A DNA stretch of 64,000 nt from contig CALUXC010000001.1 in NCBI GenBank assembly GCA_944324635.1, positions 372,001 to 436,000 of the forward strand, in the 5' to 3' direction. This document shows, in pieces, positions 7,259 through 16,151 of this stretch. The notes beneath the pieces were generated by a model that made no database searches, was not told the DNA's origin, and saw only the letters and a program-made list of their open reading frames with translations. Positions within the stretch are counted from its first letter, which is position 1, and every line of letters begins with the position of its first letter. Position numbers and translations under genes: made by a program. This DNA is from Candidatus Avelusimicrobium intestinipullorum (GTDB lineage: Bacteria > Elusimicrobiota > Elusimicrobia > Elusimicrobiales > Elusimicrobiaceae).

Positions 7259-8224
7259 ATGAAAAAGTTTATTTTCTTAACGTGTTTGGTTTTCTGCATG
7301 CTCATCGGCGGTTGCTGGGGCACAAAGGCCTATTTCTTTAGCAAAGGGCCGCTGGTGGTGGTGAAAATTGAACCGGGGCAGAGCGGCACTTCCGTGGCGC
7401 GCATGCTGAAAGAAAAAGGGATTATCCGCAGTGAAACATTTTTTAAGTTCTTGCTGCGTATAACCTCTTCCTCGCGGGATTTGAAAGCCGGCCGCTTTGA
7501 CCTGCGCCAAAACACTTCTTCTTTTGAAGTCATCAACTGCATCAAAAGCGGCAAATGCACGCATTATGAAAAAGTGACTTTTTTGGAAGGCTGGCGCAGC
7601 GAAGAAATTGCCGAAGTGCTGGCCGAAAAAGGCATTACCGACGCGCGGGAATTCTTGGATATCGTGCGCGAAAAAGACTTGGAAGGCTATTTGTTCCCCT
7701 CTACGTATTTGTTTGCGGAAAATACTCCCGCTCAAAAAGTAGTGGACGAAATGCTGGCGCAATACCGCAAAAACATTGCCCCCTTGTTTAGAAAATACAA
7801 AACGGATTTAACCGAAAAACAGGTGCTTACGGTGGCGTCTATTGTGGAAAGGGAAGCCGTTGTGCATGATGAACGCCCCAAAATTGCCGCGGTATATCTA
7901 AACCGCTACCGCATTGGCAAACGCCTGGAGGCGGACCCTACCGTCCAATATGCGCTGGGTTTTAACTTGAAAGAAAACCGCTATTGGAAAAAAGGCCTTA
8001 CCTACAAGGACCTGCGGGTTTCTTCCCCCTACAACACCTATCGCAACGCCGGTTTGCCGCCGGGGCCCATTTGTAACCCCAGCCGCGAATCCGTGTTGGG
8101 CGTGCTGAACCCGGAACAAAATTTTGAAGCGCTCTATTTCGTGGCCGACAATACGGGCCGTCACGTTTTTTCCAAAACGTTTGATGAACACCGCCGCAAT
8201 ATCCGCCGCATACGCGGGCGCTGA
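7259..8224 (+). CDS. mltG: Endolytic murein transglycosylase MltG (YceG-like)
   Basis: The enzyme cuts nascent glycan strands next to the membrane and so sets their length. It has an N-terminal membrane segment (residues 3-18), a LysM-like region (VVKIEPGQSGTSVARMLKEKG) and the catalytic domain with VASIVEREAV around residues 192-201, which holds the glutamate needed for activity, plus the later signatures DPTVQYALG and SPYNTYRNAGLPPGPI. The 321 residues are a normal length. It is co-transcribed with tyrS and ends at a shared terminator with the convergent ATPase gene. Confidence 0.95.
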   Translation: MKKFIFLTCLVFCMLIGGCWGTKAYFFSKGPLVVVKIEPGQSGTSVARMLKEKGIIRSETFFKFLLRITSSSRDLKAGRFDLRQNTSSFEVINCIKSGKCTHYEKVTFLEGWRSEEIAEVLAEKGITDAREFLDIVREKDLEGYLFPSTYLFAENTPAQKVVDEMLAQYRKNIAPLFRKYKTDLTEKQVLTVASIVEREAVVHDERPKIAAVYLNRYRIGKRLEADPTVQYALGFNLKENRYWKKGLTYKDLRVSSPYNTYRNAGLPPGPICNPSRESVLGVLNPEQNFEALYFVADNTGRHVFSKTFDEHRRNIRRIRGR

Positions 8225-8244
8225 AAAATGCTTTGAAGTATAAA

Positions 8245-8273
8245 AAATACCCCGCTTGGTGCGGGGTATTTTT
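8245..8273. terminator. Bidirectional terminator
   Basis: AATACCCCGC pairs with GCGGGGTATT and has A-runs and T-runs on both sides, so it can serve mltG on one strand and the efflux ATPase on the other. Confidence 0.85.
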
Positions 8274-8278
8274 ATGGG

Positions 8279-10201
8279 TTATTCCTTAAAGTATAAGGGC
8301 CTTAGGGAGTTGGCCACCGCCAGGAGCGATACGCCAACGTCCGCAAATACGGCCGCCCACATATTGGCCAGCCCCACCACGCCCAACAGCAGCACACCCG
8401 CTTTTACCGCCAAAGCAAATACGACATTTTGCTTCACTACGCGAAGCGTCTTGCGGGCAATGCGTATGGCGGCGGGAATTCTGTTTAATTCGTCCGTCAT
8501 CAGCACCACGTCGGCGGCTTCAATGGCGGCGTCTGAGCCGAGGGCTCCCATTGCAAGTGCCAAGTCTGCCCGAGCCAACACAGGGGCATCGTTGATACCG
8601 TCCCCGGCAAAAGCGGTTACGGATCCTTTCGGTGCATTTTTCATAAGCTCTTCCAGGCGCGCCACTTTGTCCGCCGGCAACAACCCGCCATATGCATGCG
8701 TGATACCCAGCTCCCGTGCCGTTTTTTGCACCGCAGAGGGATTATCCCCGCTCAGTACGACCGTTTGTTTTACGAGCGTTTTGAGCTCCTGCAAGGCTTT
8801 TTGCGCTCCAGCTTTGGGCTTATCCCCCAGTTCAATCCGCCCTTTGTAAATGCCGTTTTCGGCCACATACACGCAGGTTCCTTCGGCAGGTTCAGCTCCT
8901 TGAATATGAAAGCGTTCCATTAAGCGCAAATTCCCGGCCAAAATCTGCGTATTTCCTTCCTGGCAGGCAAGCCCTTCCCCGGCATATTCCCGCACGCTAG
9001 TAGGCGTTTTGGCCTGCTCTTGCGGTAATGCGGCGCGCAGTAAAAGCGCTTTTGCAATAGGGTGGTTGGAGCCTTGCTCGGCCGTGGCGGCCAAGCGTAG
9101 GAGTTCCTGTTCGGACACGCCGTTTGCGGCAAATATGCCCGTCACTTCAAAAACGCCTTGGGTAAGCGTACCCGTTTTGTCAAAAGCCAGCGTGTGAATG
9201 TGCGCCAGGCGTTCCAAGTAAGACCCGCCCTTAATTAAAATGCCGTTTTTAGCCGCCCCGCCAATCCCTCCAAAAAAGCCTAAAGGTACGGACAGCACCA
9301 GCGCACACGGGCACGAAATAACCAAGAAAATAAGCGCCCGGTAGAACCAAATTTTGAAAGGGGCGTCTTCCCAAATAAGGGGCGGCAGAATGGCCGCGGC
9401 GGCCGCTACGCACACCACGGCGGGGGTGTAGATGCGGGCGAAGCGGGTGATGAATTTTTCCGCGGCGGATTTTTTATTGGCGGCATTTTCGGCCAGTTCC
9501 AAGATTTTGGCTACGGCTGAATTCTGGTAATTTTTGGTGGTGCGGATTTGAAGGGTTCCGTCCAGGCTAATGCACCCGGCCAATACTTCTTTGCCTTTTA
9601 GCGCGCTTACGGGGCGGGATTCCCCCGTCAGGGCGGACGCGTCAATATGCCCTTCCCCCTCCACAATAATTCCGTCCAAGGCAATGCGTTCCCCCGGCAA
9701 TACTACGGTGATTTCTCCGGGAGTAACGTCCTGCGGGTTTATTTTTTCTTCTTTTCCCTGGCGTATTACGCGGGCAAAATCCGGCCGCAAATCCATCAGT
9801 TTTACAATGCTGCTGCGGGAGCGCCCGGCGGCCAGCTCCTGAAGTCTTTCCCCAGTTTGATAAAACAGCATAACGGCCGCCGCTTCCGGATATTCCCCTA
9901 TGGCAAATGCGCCAAAAGTGGCCAAGGCCATTAAAAAGTTTTCGTCAAACACTTCCCCCGCTTTTATGTTTCTAAAGGACGCGAGAAGCACTTCCGTTCC
10001 GCACAGCAGATAGGAAGCCACATAAAGTGGCAGTTTAAGCCACAAAAAGTCCGGCGCCGCCAACGCCGCGGCAAACAAGACGGCCGCCCAGATAATTTTG
10101 TTCCAAGAATTTTTTGCTTCGGTCTCGTGCCCGTGTGCGCACGCACAGGCGCGGCAATTATGGCAGCTTTCTTGCCCGTGAATATGTTTTTCTGTTTTCA
10201 T
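8279..10201 (-). CDS. Zn/Cd/Pb-exporting P1B-type ATPase
   Basis: The pump exports soft divalent metals across the inner membrane. It has the metal-site motif SCPC (C297, C299), the phosphorylation motif DKTGT starting at D341, the TGES loop and the GDGINDAPVLA hinge. CPC together with a Zn-type ArsR partner points to the P1B-2 (ZntA/CadA) group. Instead of a folded HMA domain, the first ~30 residues form a short His/Cys-rich tail (HIHGQESCHNCRACACAHGH). It overlaps the regulator gene by 4 bases (ATGA), so the two are co-translated. Length is 640 residues. Confidence 0.93.
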   Translation of the reverse strand: MKTEKHIHGQESCHNCRACACAHGHETEAKNSWNKIIWAAVLFAAALAAPDFLWLKLPLYVASYLLCGTEVLLASFRNIKAGEVFDENFLMALATFGAFAIGEYPEAAAVMLFYQTGERLQELAAGRSRSSIVKLMDLRPDFARVIRQGKEEKINPQDVTPGEITVVLPGERIALDGIIVEGEGHIDASALTGESRPVSALKGKEVLAGCISLDGTLQIRTTKNYQNSAVAKILELAENAANKKSAAEKFITRFARIYTPAVVCVAAAAAILPPLIWEDAPFKIWFYRALIFLVISCPCALVLSVPLGFFGGIGGAAKNGILIKGGSYLERLAHIHTLAFDKTGTLTQGVFEVTGIFAANGVSEQELLRLAATAEQGSNHPIAKALLLRAALPQEQAKTPTSVREYAGEGLACQEGNTQILAGNLRLMERFHIQGAEPAEGTCVYVAENGIYKGRIELGDKPKAGAQKALQELKTLVKQTVVLSGDNPSAVQKTARELGITHAYGGLLPADKVARLEELMKNAPKGSVTAFAGDGINDAPVLARADLALAMGALGSDAAIEAADVVLMTDELNRIPAAIRIARKTLRVVKQNVVFALAVKAGVLLLGVVGLANMWAAVFADVGVSLLAVANSLRPLYFKE

Positions 10202-10539
10202 AATTCTTCCTTTACGTGTTCCAGCCCTTGATTAAAAATACGTTTGACGTGTTCGTCCGCCAGCGAATAAAAAACGGTTTTTCCCTGGCGGCGGTTTTTA
10301 ACGAGCTTGTTTTGTTTCAAAAAACGCAATTGGTGCGAAATGGCGGAGTGCGTCATATTTAGTTCATCGGCAATATGCTGGACGCATTGTTCGCAGTCAA
10401 ATAAAGCGCACAAAATGCGCAGGCGGGTACTGTCGCCAAACACTTTGAAGAGGTCGGCCAAGTCGTAGAGTGTTTCCTCCGGCAGTTCCAGCGAAGGCTT
10501 GCAGACGTGTTTTTGTTCTTTTACGCTTTTGCGGGGCAT
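10198..10539 (-). CDS. ArsR/SmtB-family zinc-responsive repressor
   Basis: This 113-residue winged-helix repressor should release DNA when metal binds. It carries a complete alpha-5 metal site of the SmtB/CzrA type: D95-x-H97, ten residues, H108-x2-E111. C49 and C52 near the alpha-3 helix could add a second site. The recognition helix is THSAISHQLRFLKQ. It is the first gene of the operon with the efflux ATPase, and a perfect 26-bp palindrome overlaps its predicted transcription start, so the operon is very likely autoregulated. Confidence 0.93.
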   Translation of the reverse strand: MPRKSVKEQKHVCKPSLELPEETLYDLADLFKVFGDSTRLRILCALFDCEQCVQHIADELNMTHSAISHQLRFLKQNKLVKNRRQGKTVFYSLADEHVKRIFNQGLEHVKEEL

Positions 10540-10560
10540 AAATTAAAATCCTTTTTTGTA

Positions 10561-10586
10561 AATATATGAACATATGTTCATATATT
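10561..10586. promoter_or_regulatory. ArsR/SmtB operator palindrome
   Basis: These 26 bases form a perfect palindrome centred on TGAACATATGTTCA with AT-rich arms. The layout matches the known SmtB/CadC-type operator (ATA..TGAACA..TGTTCA..TAT). It lies just downstream of the -10 box, over the predicted start of transcription, where a bound repressor would block RNA polymerase. Confidence 0.9.
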
Positions 10587-10615
10587 AGTATAACACCTTT
10601 GTTTCTTTTTTGCAA
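10587..10615 (-). promoter_or_regulatory. Promoter of the metal-efflux operon
   Basis: On the minus strand TTGCAA (10615-10610), a 17-base spacer and TATACT (10592-10587) with an upstream TG one base away (extended -10). It abuts the operator. Confidence 0.8.
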
Positions 10616-10634
10616 GAGGTTTGAATTTTTCTTC

Positions 10635-10662
10635 TTGAGTAACGGGATAAAAATTGTATACT
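10635..10662 (+). promoter_or_regulatory. Promoter of the prepilin gene
   Basis: TTGAGT (10635-10640), a 16-base spacer and TATACT (10657-10662), followed by an AAGGAGA ribosome site before the ATG at 10695. Confidence 0.7.
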
Positions 10663-10694
10663 ATGAGGGTAGAAATTTATTTTAAGGAGACATT

Positions 10695-11168
10695 ATGAAC
10701 AACAAGGGCTTTACGTTAGTAGAACTTTTAATCGTAGTGTTGATTATCGGTATTCTTTCGGCCATTGCGTTGCCGCAGTATGAAGCGGCGGTGGAAAAAT
10801 CCCGCATGTCCGAAGCCATGATTAACGCCAAGGCCATTGTAGACGCTTCCCAGCGCTACTTCCAGGCCAACCCCAGCGAAACGGTCATTACCAACAAAAA
10901 CCAAATTGCCGACGTGGATTTGCGCGGCGGCGAATGGAAAAATGCCACCACCTATCGTACGAAACTCTTTTTCTATGAATTAGGCGGCGCCGGCGGCAGA
11001 GTGGACGTCTACCGCACCGACGTAGCTGGCAACACCCTTACTTCCTATATCTATCATTTGTGGCAAAAACCCGAAATGAGCGAAGGCGAAGTGTTAAAAG
11101 GTTGCACCCCCGGAACGGAAGATTCCGAAACGGGCGAACAAATGTGCAAATTCTTTACGGGTATTTAA
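10695..11168 (+). CDS. Type IV pilin-like prepilin
   Basis: The N-terminus is a textbook class III signal: MNNKG, with predicted peptidase cleavage after G5, then FTLVELLIVVLIIGILSAIA with Glu at mature position 5. After the helix (QYEAAVEKSRMSEAM) comes a globular domain with a possible disulfide between the two cysteines near the C-terminus (GCTPGTEDSETGEQMC). It stands alone with its own promoter and terminator, away from pilus machinery genes. Such orphan prepilins are typical of Elusimicrobium. It could be a pilus subunit, a minor pilin or a type II secretion pseudopilin. Confidence 0.92.
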   Translation: MNNKGFTLVELLIVVLIIGILSAIALPQYEAAVEKSRMSEAMINAKAIVDASQRYFQANPSETVITNKNQIADVDLRGGEWKNATTYRTKLFFYELGGAGGRVDVYRTDVAGNTLTSYIYHLWQKPEMSEGEVLKGCTPGTEDSETGEQMCKFFTGI

Positions 11169-11184
11169 GCATTGCTTCTTTGAT

Positions 11185-11214
11185 AACCCCGGCCCTAAAA
11201 GGCCGGGTTTTTTA
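11185..11214 (+). terminator. Terminator of the prepilin gene
   Basis: AACCCCGGCC pairs with GGCCGGGTT around CTAAAA and is followed by a T-run. Confidence 0.85.
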
Positions 11215-11284
11215 TGGATAAAAAGGCCTGCGTCTTTCCCCCCGCTGAAATGATTAGTGCGGTGTGAAAGATAAAATATCGGAT

Positions 11285-11318
11285 AAAAAATCCCCCTGCC
11301 TAACGCAGGGGGATTTTT
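11285..11318 (-). terminator. Terminator after murG, end of the long minus-strand run
   Basis: ATCCCCCTGC pairs with GCAGGGGGAT; on the minus strand the stem is followed by TTTTTT. It closes the run that begins at mnmE. Confidence 0.8.
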
Positions 11319-11328
11319 GGAAGCTGTT

Positions 11329-12417
11329 TTATAGATTGCGCAACCGTTTGACGATTTCTTTGGCGGCCGTCATCGGGTTCGGAATGCGCAGGCGGGAATA
11401 GGCCGAGCGCATGGAGAACAAATCTCTGTTGCGGCCCGTTAAGCGCTGGAGCGTTTGGAAGAGGTGTTGGGGAAGGTTCTTATCTTCCGTTACGATGCGC
11501 GCACAGCGGGCATTTTGCAGGATTTTGGCATTGTAATACTGGTGATTGGCCGCGGCATGCGGAAAAGGAACCAACACAGCGGGCAGGCGGCAATAGATTA
11601 ATTCCGCCAGGGTGCTGGCCCCGCTGCGGCAAACGGCCAGATCTGCCGTGCGCATGAGGGCATAAATTTCATGCGAATAAGGCAGTACGGCCACATTGTT
11701 TAGGGTGGCATATCCCTCGCGGATTACGCCATACCACCGTTCCCCCGTAATATGGATAAACTGCCAGTAGGAGTTCCTTTTGGCCAGCTTAGCTACCACT
11801 TCTGCACAGGCGGCATTTAAGCCTTTGGCGCCTTGGCTTCCGCCAAAAATAAGAGCGGTGCGTTTTTGCGGGTCCAGCCCCAAGCCTTCCAGCACGGCGG
11901 TGCGGTCGGGCGCGTCGGCAAATTCGCGGCGAATAGGGGTGCTGGTAAGAACGGAATTTTTAATTTTTTTGTTTACGGGCAACCCCAGCATAAATAAATC
12001 GGCAAACAATCCGCACACTTTGTTGGCCAATCCCAAGCGGGCGTTAGAATCGTGCACGGCCGTTTTTACGCCGGAAAAATGCGCCGTAAAAATAAGCGGG
12101 AAAGAAATATATCCCCCCGTGCCGACGGCTACGTCCGGGCGGAATTGTTTGATAATGCGGCGGGTTTCAAAAAGCGATTTGAAAAATTTAGCCCAGAAAC
12201 GCAGGTGTCTTACCGGATTGACCGAACGCGGCAAACCCATAAAATCAATTTCCCGGTAGTGCAGTTTGTGGGTGTCCAAAATTTGGGCGGCGGGGTCGTT
12301 TTTGCGCACGATAAACAGCACGGGAAATCCCTGCCGGCGCAGTTCCTTGCCCAAGGCAAGCCCCGGATAGAAATGTCCCCCCGTTCCGCCGGAGGCAATA
12401 ATAAAACGTTTATTCAT
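11329..12417 (-). CDS. murG: UDP-GlcNAc:undecaprenyl-PP-MurNAc-pentapeptide GlcNAc transferase
   Basis: MurG makes lipid II from lipid I on the inner face of the cytoplasmic membrane. The N-terminal glycine-rich loop ASGGTGGHFYPGLAL (about 8-22) and the second-domain loop IFGGSQGAKGLN are present, as is the donor-binding region RSGASTLAELIY. The 362 residues are normal. It is the last gene of the division and wall run, 4 bases after ftsW, and a terminator follows. Confidence 0.97.
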   Translation of the reverse strand: MNKRFIIASGGTGGHFYPGLALGKELRRQGFPVLFIVRKNDPAAQILDTHKLHYREIDFMGLPRSVNPVRHLRFWAKFFKSLFETRRIIKQFRPDVAVGTGGYISFPLIFTAHFSGVKTAVHDSNARLGLANKVCGLFADLFMLGLPVNKKIKNSVLTSTPIRREFADAPDRTAVLEGLGLDPQKRTALIFGGSQGAKGLNAACAEVVAKLAKRNSYWQFIHITGERWYGVIREGYATLNNVAVLPYSHEIYALMRTADLAVCRSGASTLAELIYCRLPAVLVPFPHAAANHQYYNAKILQNARCARIVTEDKNLPQHLFQTLQRLTGRNRDLFSMRSAYSRLRIPNPMTAAKEIVKRLRNL

Positions 12418-12421
12418 ACTG

Positions 12422-13657
12422 TTACTTATTCCTATTTTTGTAATTGGTAATGTCTTCGCGCAGGTTGTTTTGGGTATGGTCCACAGCGGCCATATTGAGG
12501 ATAATGCCCATCATCACCAGCGTCATAATGACGGAGGACCCGCCGTACGAAAAGAACGGCAAGGCAATCCCTTTGGTGGGCAGCAACCCAATGGCCATGG
12601 CCATATTAAAAAACGCCTGCATACAAATAGTTATGGTCAGCCCAAAAATCACCAAGCTGTGAAAGTGCGTCTTGGCGACGCGGGCCAGGCTGATTCCGCG
12701 TATCAAAAGCCAGCAGAAAAAGCCGAGAATCACTACTACGCGCAACAGCCCCAGTTCTTCGCACATGATAGAGAAAATAAAGTCCGTGTGCGCGGCGGGC
12801 AGGTATTCCAGTTTCAGTTCGCTGTTGCCTAACCCTTTTCCGAACCAGCCGCCCGAACCCACCGCCAAGAACGACTGCACCAGCTGATAGCCCGTGCTTC
12901 CGGCCGTGGCAAACGGATCCAAAAACGAAAAGATACGTTCGCGGCGATATCCCACAAATAACAGCTGGTGTATCGCCAAGGGCGAAATGGCAATGGCAGG
13001 TATGGCCAAATGTTTAATTTTGGCCCCCGCCACTAACAACATAAATACAAACACCGCTCCCATTAAAGTAGGGGTGCCGATGTCTTTTTCCGCCAAAATA
13101 AGCCCCAGCGTAATACCGGCCACCACCATGGGCTTAATGAGCAGTTTCCAATTTTTAGCCAACTTTCCGGACACATTGTTTAGGTAATCGGCCACGTAGA
13201 TGACCAAAGTTACTTTTGCAATTTCGGAAGGCTGCAGCTTAAAGAACCCGAAATCAATCCAGCGGTGTACGTTGGCCTGCGTGCGGGTAAACAATACAAT
13301 CACCAGCAGCACCCAGGTGGCGTACATCAAATTCATGGGCGAGAAAATTTTCAGCCGCTGCAGCCGGTCATACGTTTGGGACAAAAACAGCGCCGCCGCA
13401 ATGCCCAGCGTGTCAAAAACCAACTGACGGGTAAAAAAGCTGGTAGAATCAAACGCACTGGAAGAGTACGTAAAAATAAGCCCAAACAATACAAATGCGC
13501 ACGTGATAAACGCCAGGCGCCTGTCCAGCCTAAGCGGCTGCCAGCCTTCATTTTTGCGGCCCGGCAGAAACGCGGCCCCGCGGTCCTTATACAGGGCCGG
13601 CGTTTTCTTGATAAAATTATTCCGCCGTTTGGGCGCTTTGTTAAACAACTGGACCAT
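12422..13657 (-). CDS. ftsW: Lipid II polymerase FtsW
   Basis: A SEDS-family glycosyltransferase that polymerises septal peptidoglycan together with FtsI. It has about ten membrane segments and the family signatures RWIDFGFFKLQPSEIAKV and the C-terminal LPTKGIALPFFSYGGSS. RodA would look similar; the position between mraY and murG favours FtsW. The N-terminal ~50 residues are basic and cytoplasmic (NKAPKRRNNFIKKTPALYKD). The gene begins 3 bases after the mraY stop. murD, which often sits between mraY and ftsW, is absent here. Confidence 0.94.
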   Translation of the reverse strand: MVQLFNKAPKRRNNFIKKTPALYKDRGAAFLPGRKNEGWQPLRLDRRLAFITCAFVLFGLIFTYSSSAFDSTSFFTRQLVFDTLGIAAALFLSQTYDRLQRLKIFSPMNLMYATWVLLVIVLFTRTQANVHRWIDFGFFKLQPSEIAKVTLVIYVADYLNNVSGKLAKNWKLLIKPMVVAGITLGLILAEKDIGTPTLMGAVFVFMLLVAGAKIKHLAIPAIAISPLAIHQLLFVGYRRERIFSFLDPFATAGSTGYQLVQSFLAVGSGGWFGKGLGNSELKLEYLPAAHTDFIFSIMCEELGLLRVVVILGFFCWLLIRGISLARVAKTHFHSLVIFGLTITICMQAFFNMAMAIGLLPTKGIALPFFSYGGSSVIMTLVMMGIILNMAAVDHTQNNLREDITNYKNRNK

Positions 13658-13660
13658 AGC

Positions 13661-14746
13661 TTACCTGATTTTTAAGGACGCCAGCGCCAAGAGCATCAGC
13701 ATCGCGCCCACAATCCAAAACCGTACAATTACCTTCGGCTCCGGCACGCCCAGCAGTTCAAAATGGTGATGTATCGGAGCCATTTTGAAAAGACGTTTGC
13801 CGTGCGTGAGTTTGAAATATCCCATCTGCAGCATGACAGACAGCGTTTCCAGCACAAAAATACCGCCCGCAATGGGGAGCAACAGCTCCTGCTTTACGCA
13901 CAGAGCCGCCGTACCGATTACGCCGCCCAAAAATAAGGAACTCGTATCGCCCATAAATACCTGCGCGGGATAAGCATTGAACCACAAGAATCCCAAACAA
14001 GACCCAATCAACGCCCCCATAAAGACCGTAATTTCCCCCGCACCGGGTACATAAATAATCTTTAGATAATCGGCAAAGTTTACGTTGCCCGCCAAATACG
14101 CCACAATGGCATACGTCGCGGCCGTAAACACCATGCACCCGCTGGCCAGCCCGTCCAAACCGTCCGTTAAGTTGGTGGCGTTGGAAGAGCCTACAATCAC
14201 CAGCATGGCAAAAGCAAAATAAAATACCGATAAATCAATAAACATTTTGCTCATATACGGAATAATAAGCGACGTGGCATATTCCCCGTTGGGCGGATTC
14301 AGCGCCAAATACCCCACCACCACCACGGCGGTGAAAAGCTGAATGGCCAGCTTGATGGAGGATTTCATTCCTTCCGGGTTCTTTTTAACCAGCTTGGTGT
14401 AATCGTCCATTACGCCGGCAATTCCCAGCGTGACCGTGGTAAACAGGAGCAGCCAAATATAGTTGCTTTCCAGCCGCGCCCACAATAGTACGCTTACTAC
14501 CAAACTGAGGAAAATGAGCAGCCCCCCCATCGTGGGCGTACCGCTTTTGGACAGGTGGGACGCCGGCCCATATTCGCGCTCTATTTGTTGAATTTTATAC
14601 GAGCGCAGCTTGGCCACCACTTTCGGACCGATGAGGAGCGTGAGCAAAAAAGACGTGAAAATAGCCGCTCCCGTGCGGAACGTGATGTAGCTAAAGATGT
14701 TTAGGAAGCTTAGATCATCCGTAAACAACGAAAGATAATATAGCAT
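13661..14746 (-). CDS. mraY: Phospho-MurNAc-pentapeptide translocase
   Basis: MraY transfers phospho-MurNAc-pentapeptide onto undecaprenyl phosphate to give lipid I. Ten membrane segments are predicted. The catalytic signatures are SGTPTMGGLLIF, DDYTKLVKKN (the aspartate pair), NATNLTDGLDGLASG and the HHHFELLG histidine motif near the C-terminus. Length, 361 residues, is normal. It starts 5 bases after murF within the same run. Confidence 0.97.
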   Translation of the reverse strand: MLYYLSLFTDDLSFLNIFSYITFRTGAAIFTSFLLTLLIGPKVVAKLRSYKIQQIEREYGPASHLSKSGTPTMGGLLIFLSLVVSVLLWARLESNYIWLLLFTTVTLGIAGVMDDYTKLVKKNPEGMKSSIKLAIQLFTAVVVVGYLALNPPNGEYATSLIIPYMSKMFIDLSVFYFAFAMLVIVGSSNATNLTDGLDGLASGCMVFTAATYAIVAYLAGNVNFADYLKIIYVPGAGEITVFMGALIGSCLGFLWFNAYPAQVFMGDTSSLFLGGVIGTAALCVKQELLLPIAGGIFVLETLSVMLQMGYFKLTHGKRLFKMAPIHHHFELLGVPEPKVIVRFWIVGAMLMLLALASLKIR

Positions 14747-14751
14747 GGCGG

Positions 14752-16095
14752 TTAAATCTCCTTGAGGATATTTTCAAAATTCATAGAGCGCGACGCTTTG
14801 ACCAAGCACGTGCCGCCTTTTTTTAAGGCGCGGGCCAGTTCTTTGTTCCAGCCGGCGGGCGACGGCGCATAAAAGGCCTTCACTCCCGGGGCATCTTTTA
14901 TTTTTTCATAAGCATATTTCATTTCGGGCCCGGCCAAAAAGGCGTAGTCTATGCCGTTTTCCAGCACTTGGCTGCCCACTAAACGGTGATATTCTTTGGA
15001 GGATTCCCCCAATTCTTTCATATCACCCAGCACGGCAATGCGCGGTTTGGCAGTTTCGCGGCCGAGGATTTCCAAGGCGTTTTGCATGCTGGCGGGGTTG
15101 GCGTTGTAGCAGTCCAGCACGAAGTGCACGCCATTTTTTTCCAAGCGTTCCATGCGCATAGGCATAGGCGTATAGGACATAAGGCCTTTCTTGACGTTAT
15201 CCATATACAGCCCCAGCGCAATGGCGGCAGCCGCCGCGGCGGCCGCGTTTAATTTGTCGTGACGCGCCAGTTTCAAATCCAGCATGTACGCCTCGCCTTT
15301 GTAGGTAAACGAAAATTTTTCCGTTTCCAAAATCTGCAAATCCGCACCCGGGCGGAAGCCAAAGGAAATGCTTTTTCCCTTAAAATCCGTTTTGAGGCGG
15401 GAGAGATAAGCATCGTCGGCATTATACACCAAAGTACCGCCAAAATTGAGGCATTTGGCAATTTCGGTTTTGGTTTTATAGACGGTTTCCAAATCGTGGA
15501 AAAATTCCAAGTGGGCGGCCGAAACGTTGGTGATGACGGCTACGTCCGGCACGGCCAAGGAAGCGGTTTCTGCAATATCGCCGGGGTGAGAAGCACCCAG
15601 CTCAAAAATACCGTATTTATGCTTGGGTTGAATTTCCAACAAAGAAAAGGGAACGCCGAATTGATTGTTAAAATTGCCCATATTGGCGGCCGTTTCGCCG
15701 GCCGTTTCGCAAATGGCGCGCAGCATTTGTTTGGTGGTGCTTTTGCCGTTGGAACCGGTGATGGCGGCCACTTTTAAGGTGCTGTTTAGGCGGTGGTATT
15801 TGGCCAGGGCCTGCAGGGCTTTAAGGGAATCTTCCACCAGCAAAAAGGACGCGTCCGAACGGGCGGGCATGGCAAATCCTTTTTCCGCCAGCACTACGGC
15901 GGCGCCTTTTTTTAAGACGTCGGGAATAAATTGGCGGGCATCATGATTTTTGCCTTTCAGCGCAATAAACGCATCGCCGGGGCGGATTACGCGGGAGTCG
16001 GTAACAAACGAGGTTACTTTTTCCTGCGGGCGGGAAGATACCAGCTCCGCGCCGGTAATTTCCGCTATTTTGCTGAGGGTTAAATTAAGCTTCAT
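14752..16095 (-). CDS. murF: UDP-MurNAc-tripeptide:D-Ala-D-Ala ligase
   Basis: MurF adds D-Ala-D-Ala to complete the pentapeptide precursor. The Mur-ligase P-loop is TGSNGKSTTK (about residues 113-122), with the later NYNAD-like and DCYNANPASM signatures characteristic of MurF rather than MurE. The 447 residues are normal. An AGGAG ribosome site lies 6 bases before the ATG, and 56 bases separate it from ftsI, where murE would normally be. No murE occurs in the window. Confidence 0.95.
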   Translation of the reverse strand: MKLNLTLSKIAEITGAELVSSRPQEKVTSFVTDSRVIRPGDAFIALKGKNHDARQFIPDVLKKGAAVVLAEKGFAMPARSDASFLLVEDSLKALQALAKYHRLNSTLKVAAITGSNGKSTTKQMLRAICETAGETAANMGNFNNQFGVPFSLLEIQPKHKYGIFELGASHPGDIAETASLAVPDVAVITNVSAAHLEFFHDLETVYKTKTEIAKCLNFGGTLVYNADDAYLSRLKTDFKGKSISFGFRPGADLQILETEKFSFTYKGEAYMLDLKLARHDKLNAAAAAAAAIALGLYMDNVKKGLMSYTPMPMRMERLEKNGVHFVLDCYNANPASMQNALEILGRETAKPRIAVLGDMKELGESSKEYHRLVGSQVLENGIDYAFLAGPEMKYAYEKIKDAPGVKAFYAPSPAGWNKELARALKKGGTCLVKASRSMNFENILKEI

Positions 16096-16151
16096 ACATA
16101 CTCCTTACTAAAAAACAAATTTCATTCGCCCGAACAAATATGCCCGTGCGG

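Noticed and set aside
16096..16151. A broken murE between ftsI and murF
   Set aside because: Only 56 bases separate the genes, with no Mur-ligase similarity; murE is simply not in this cluster.
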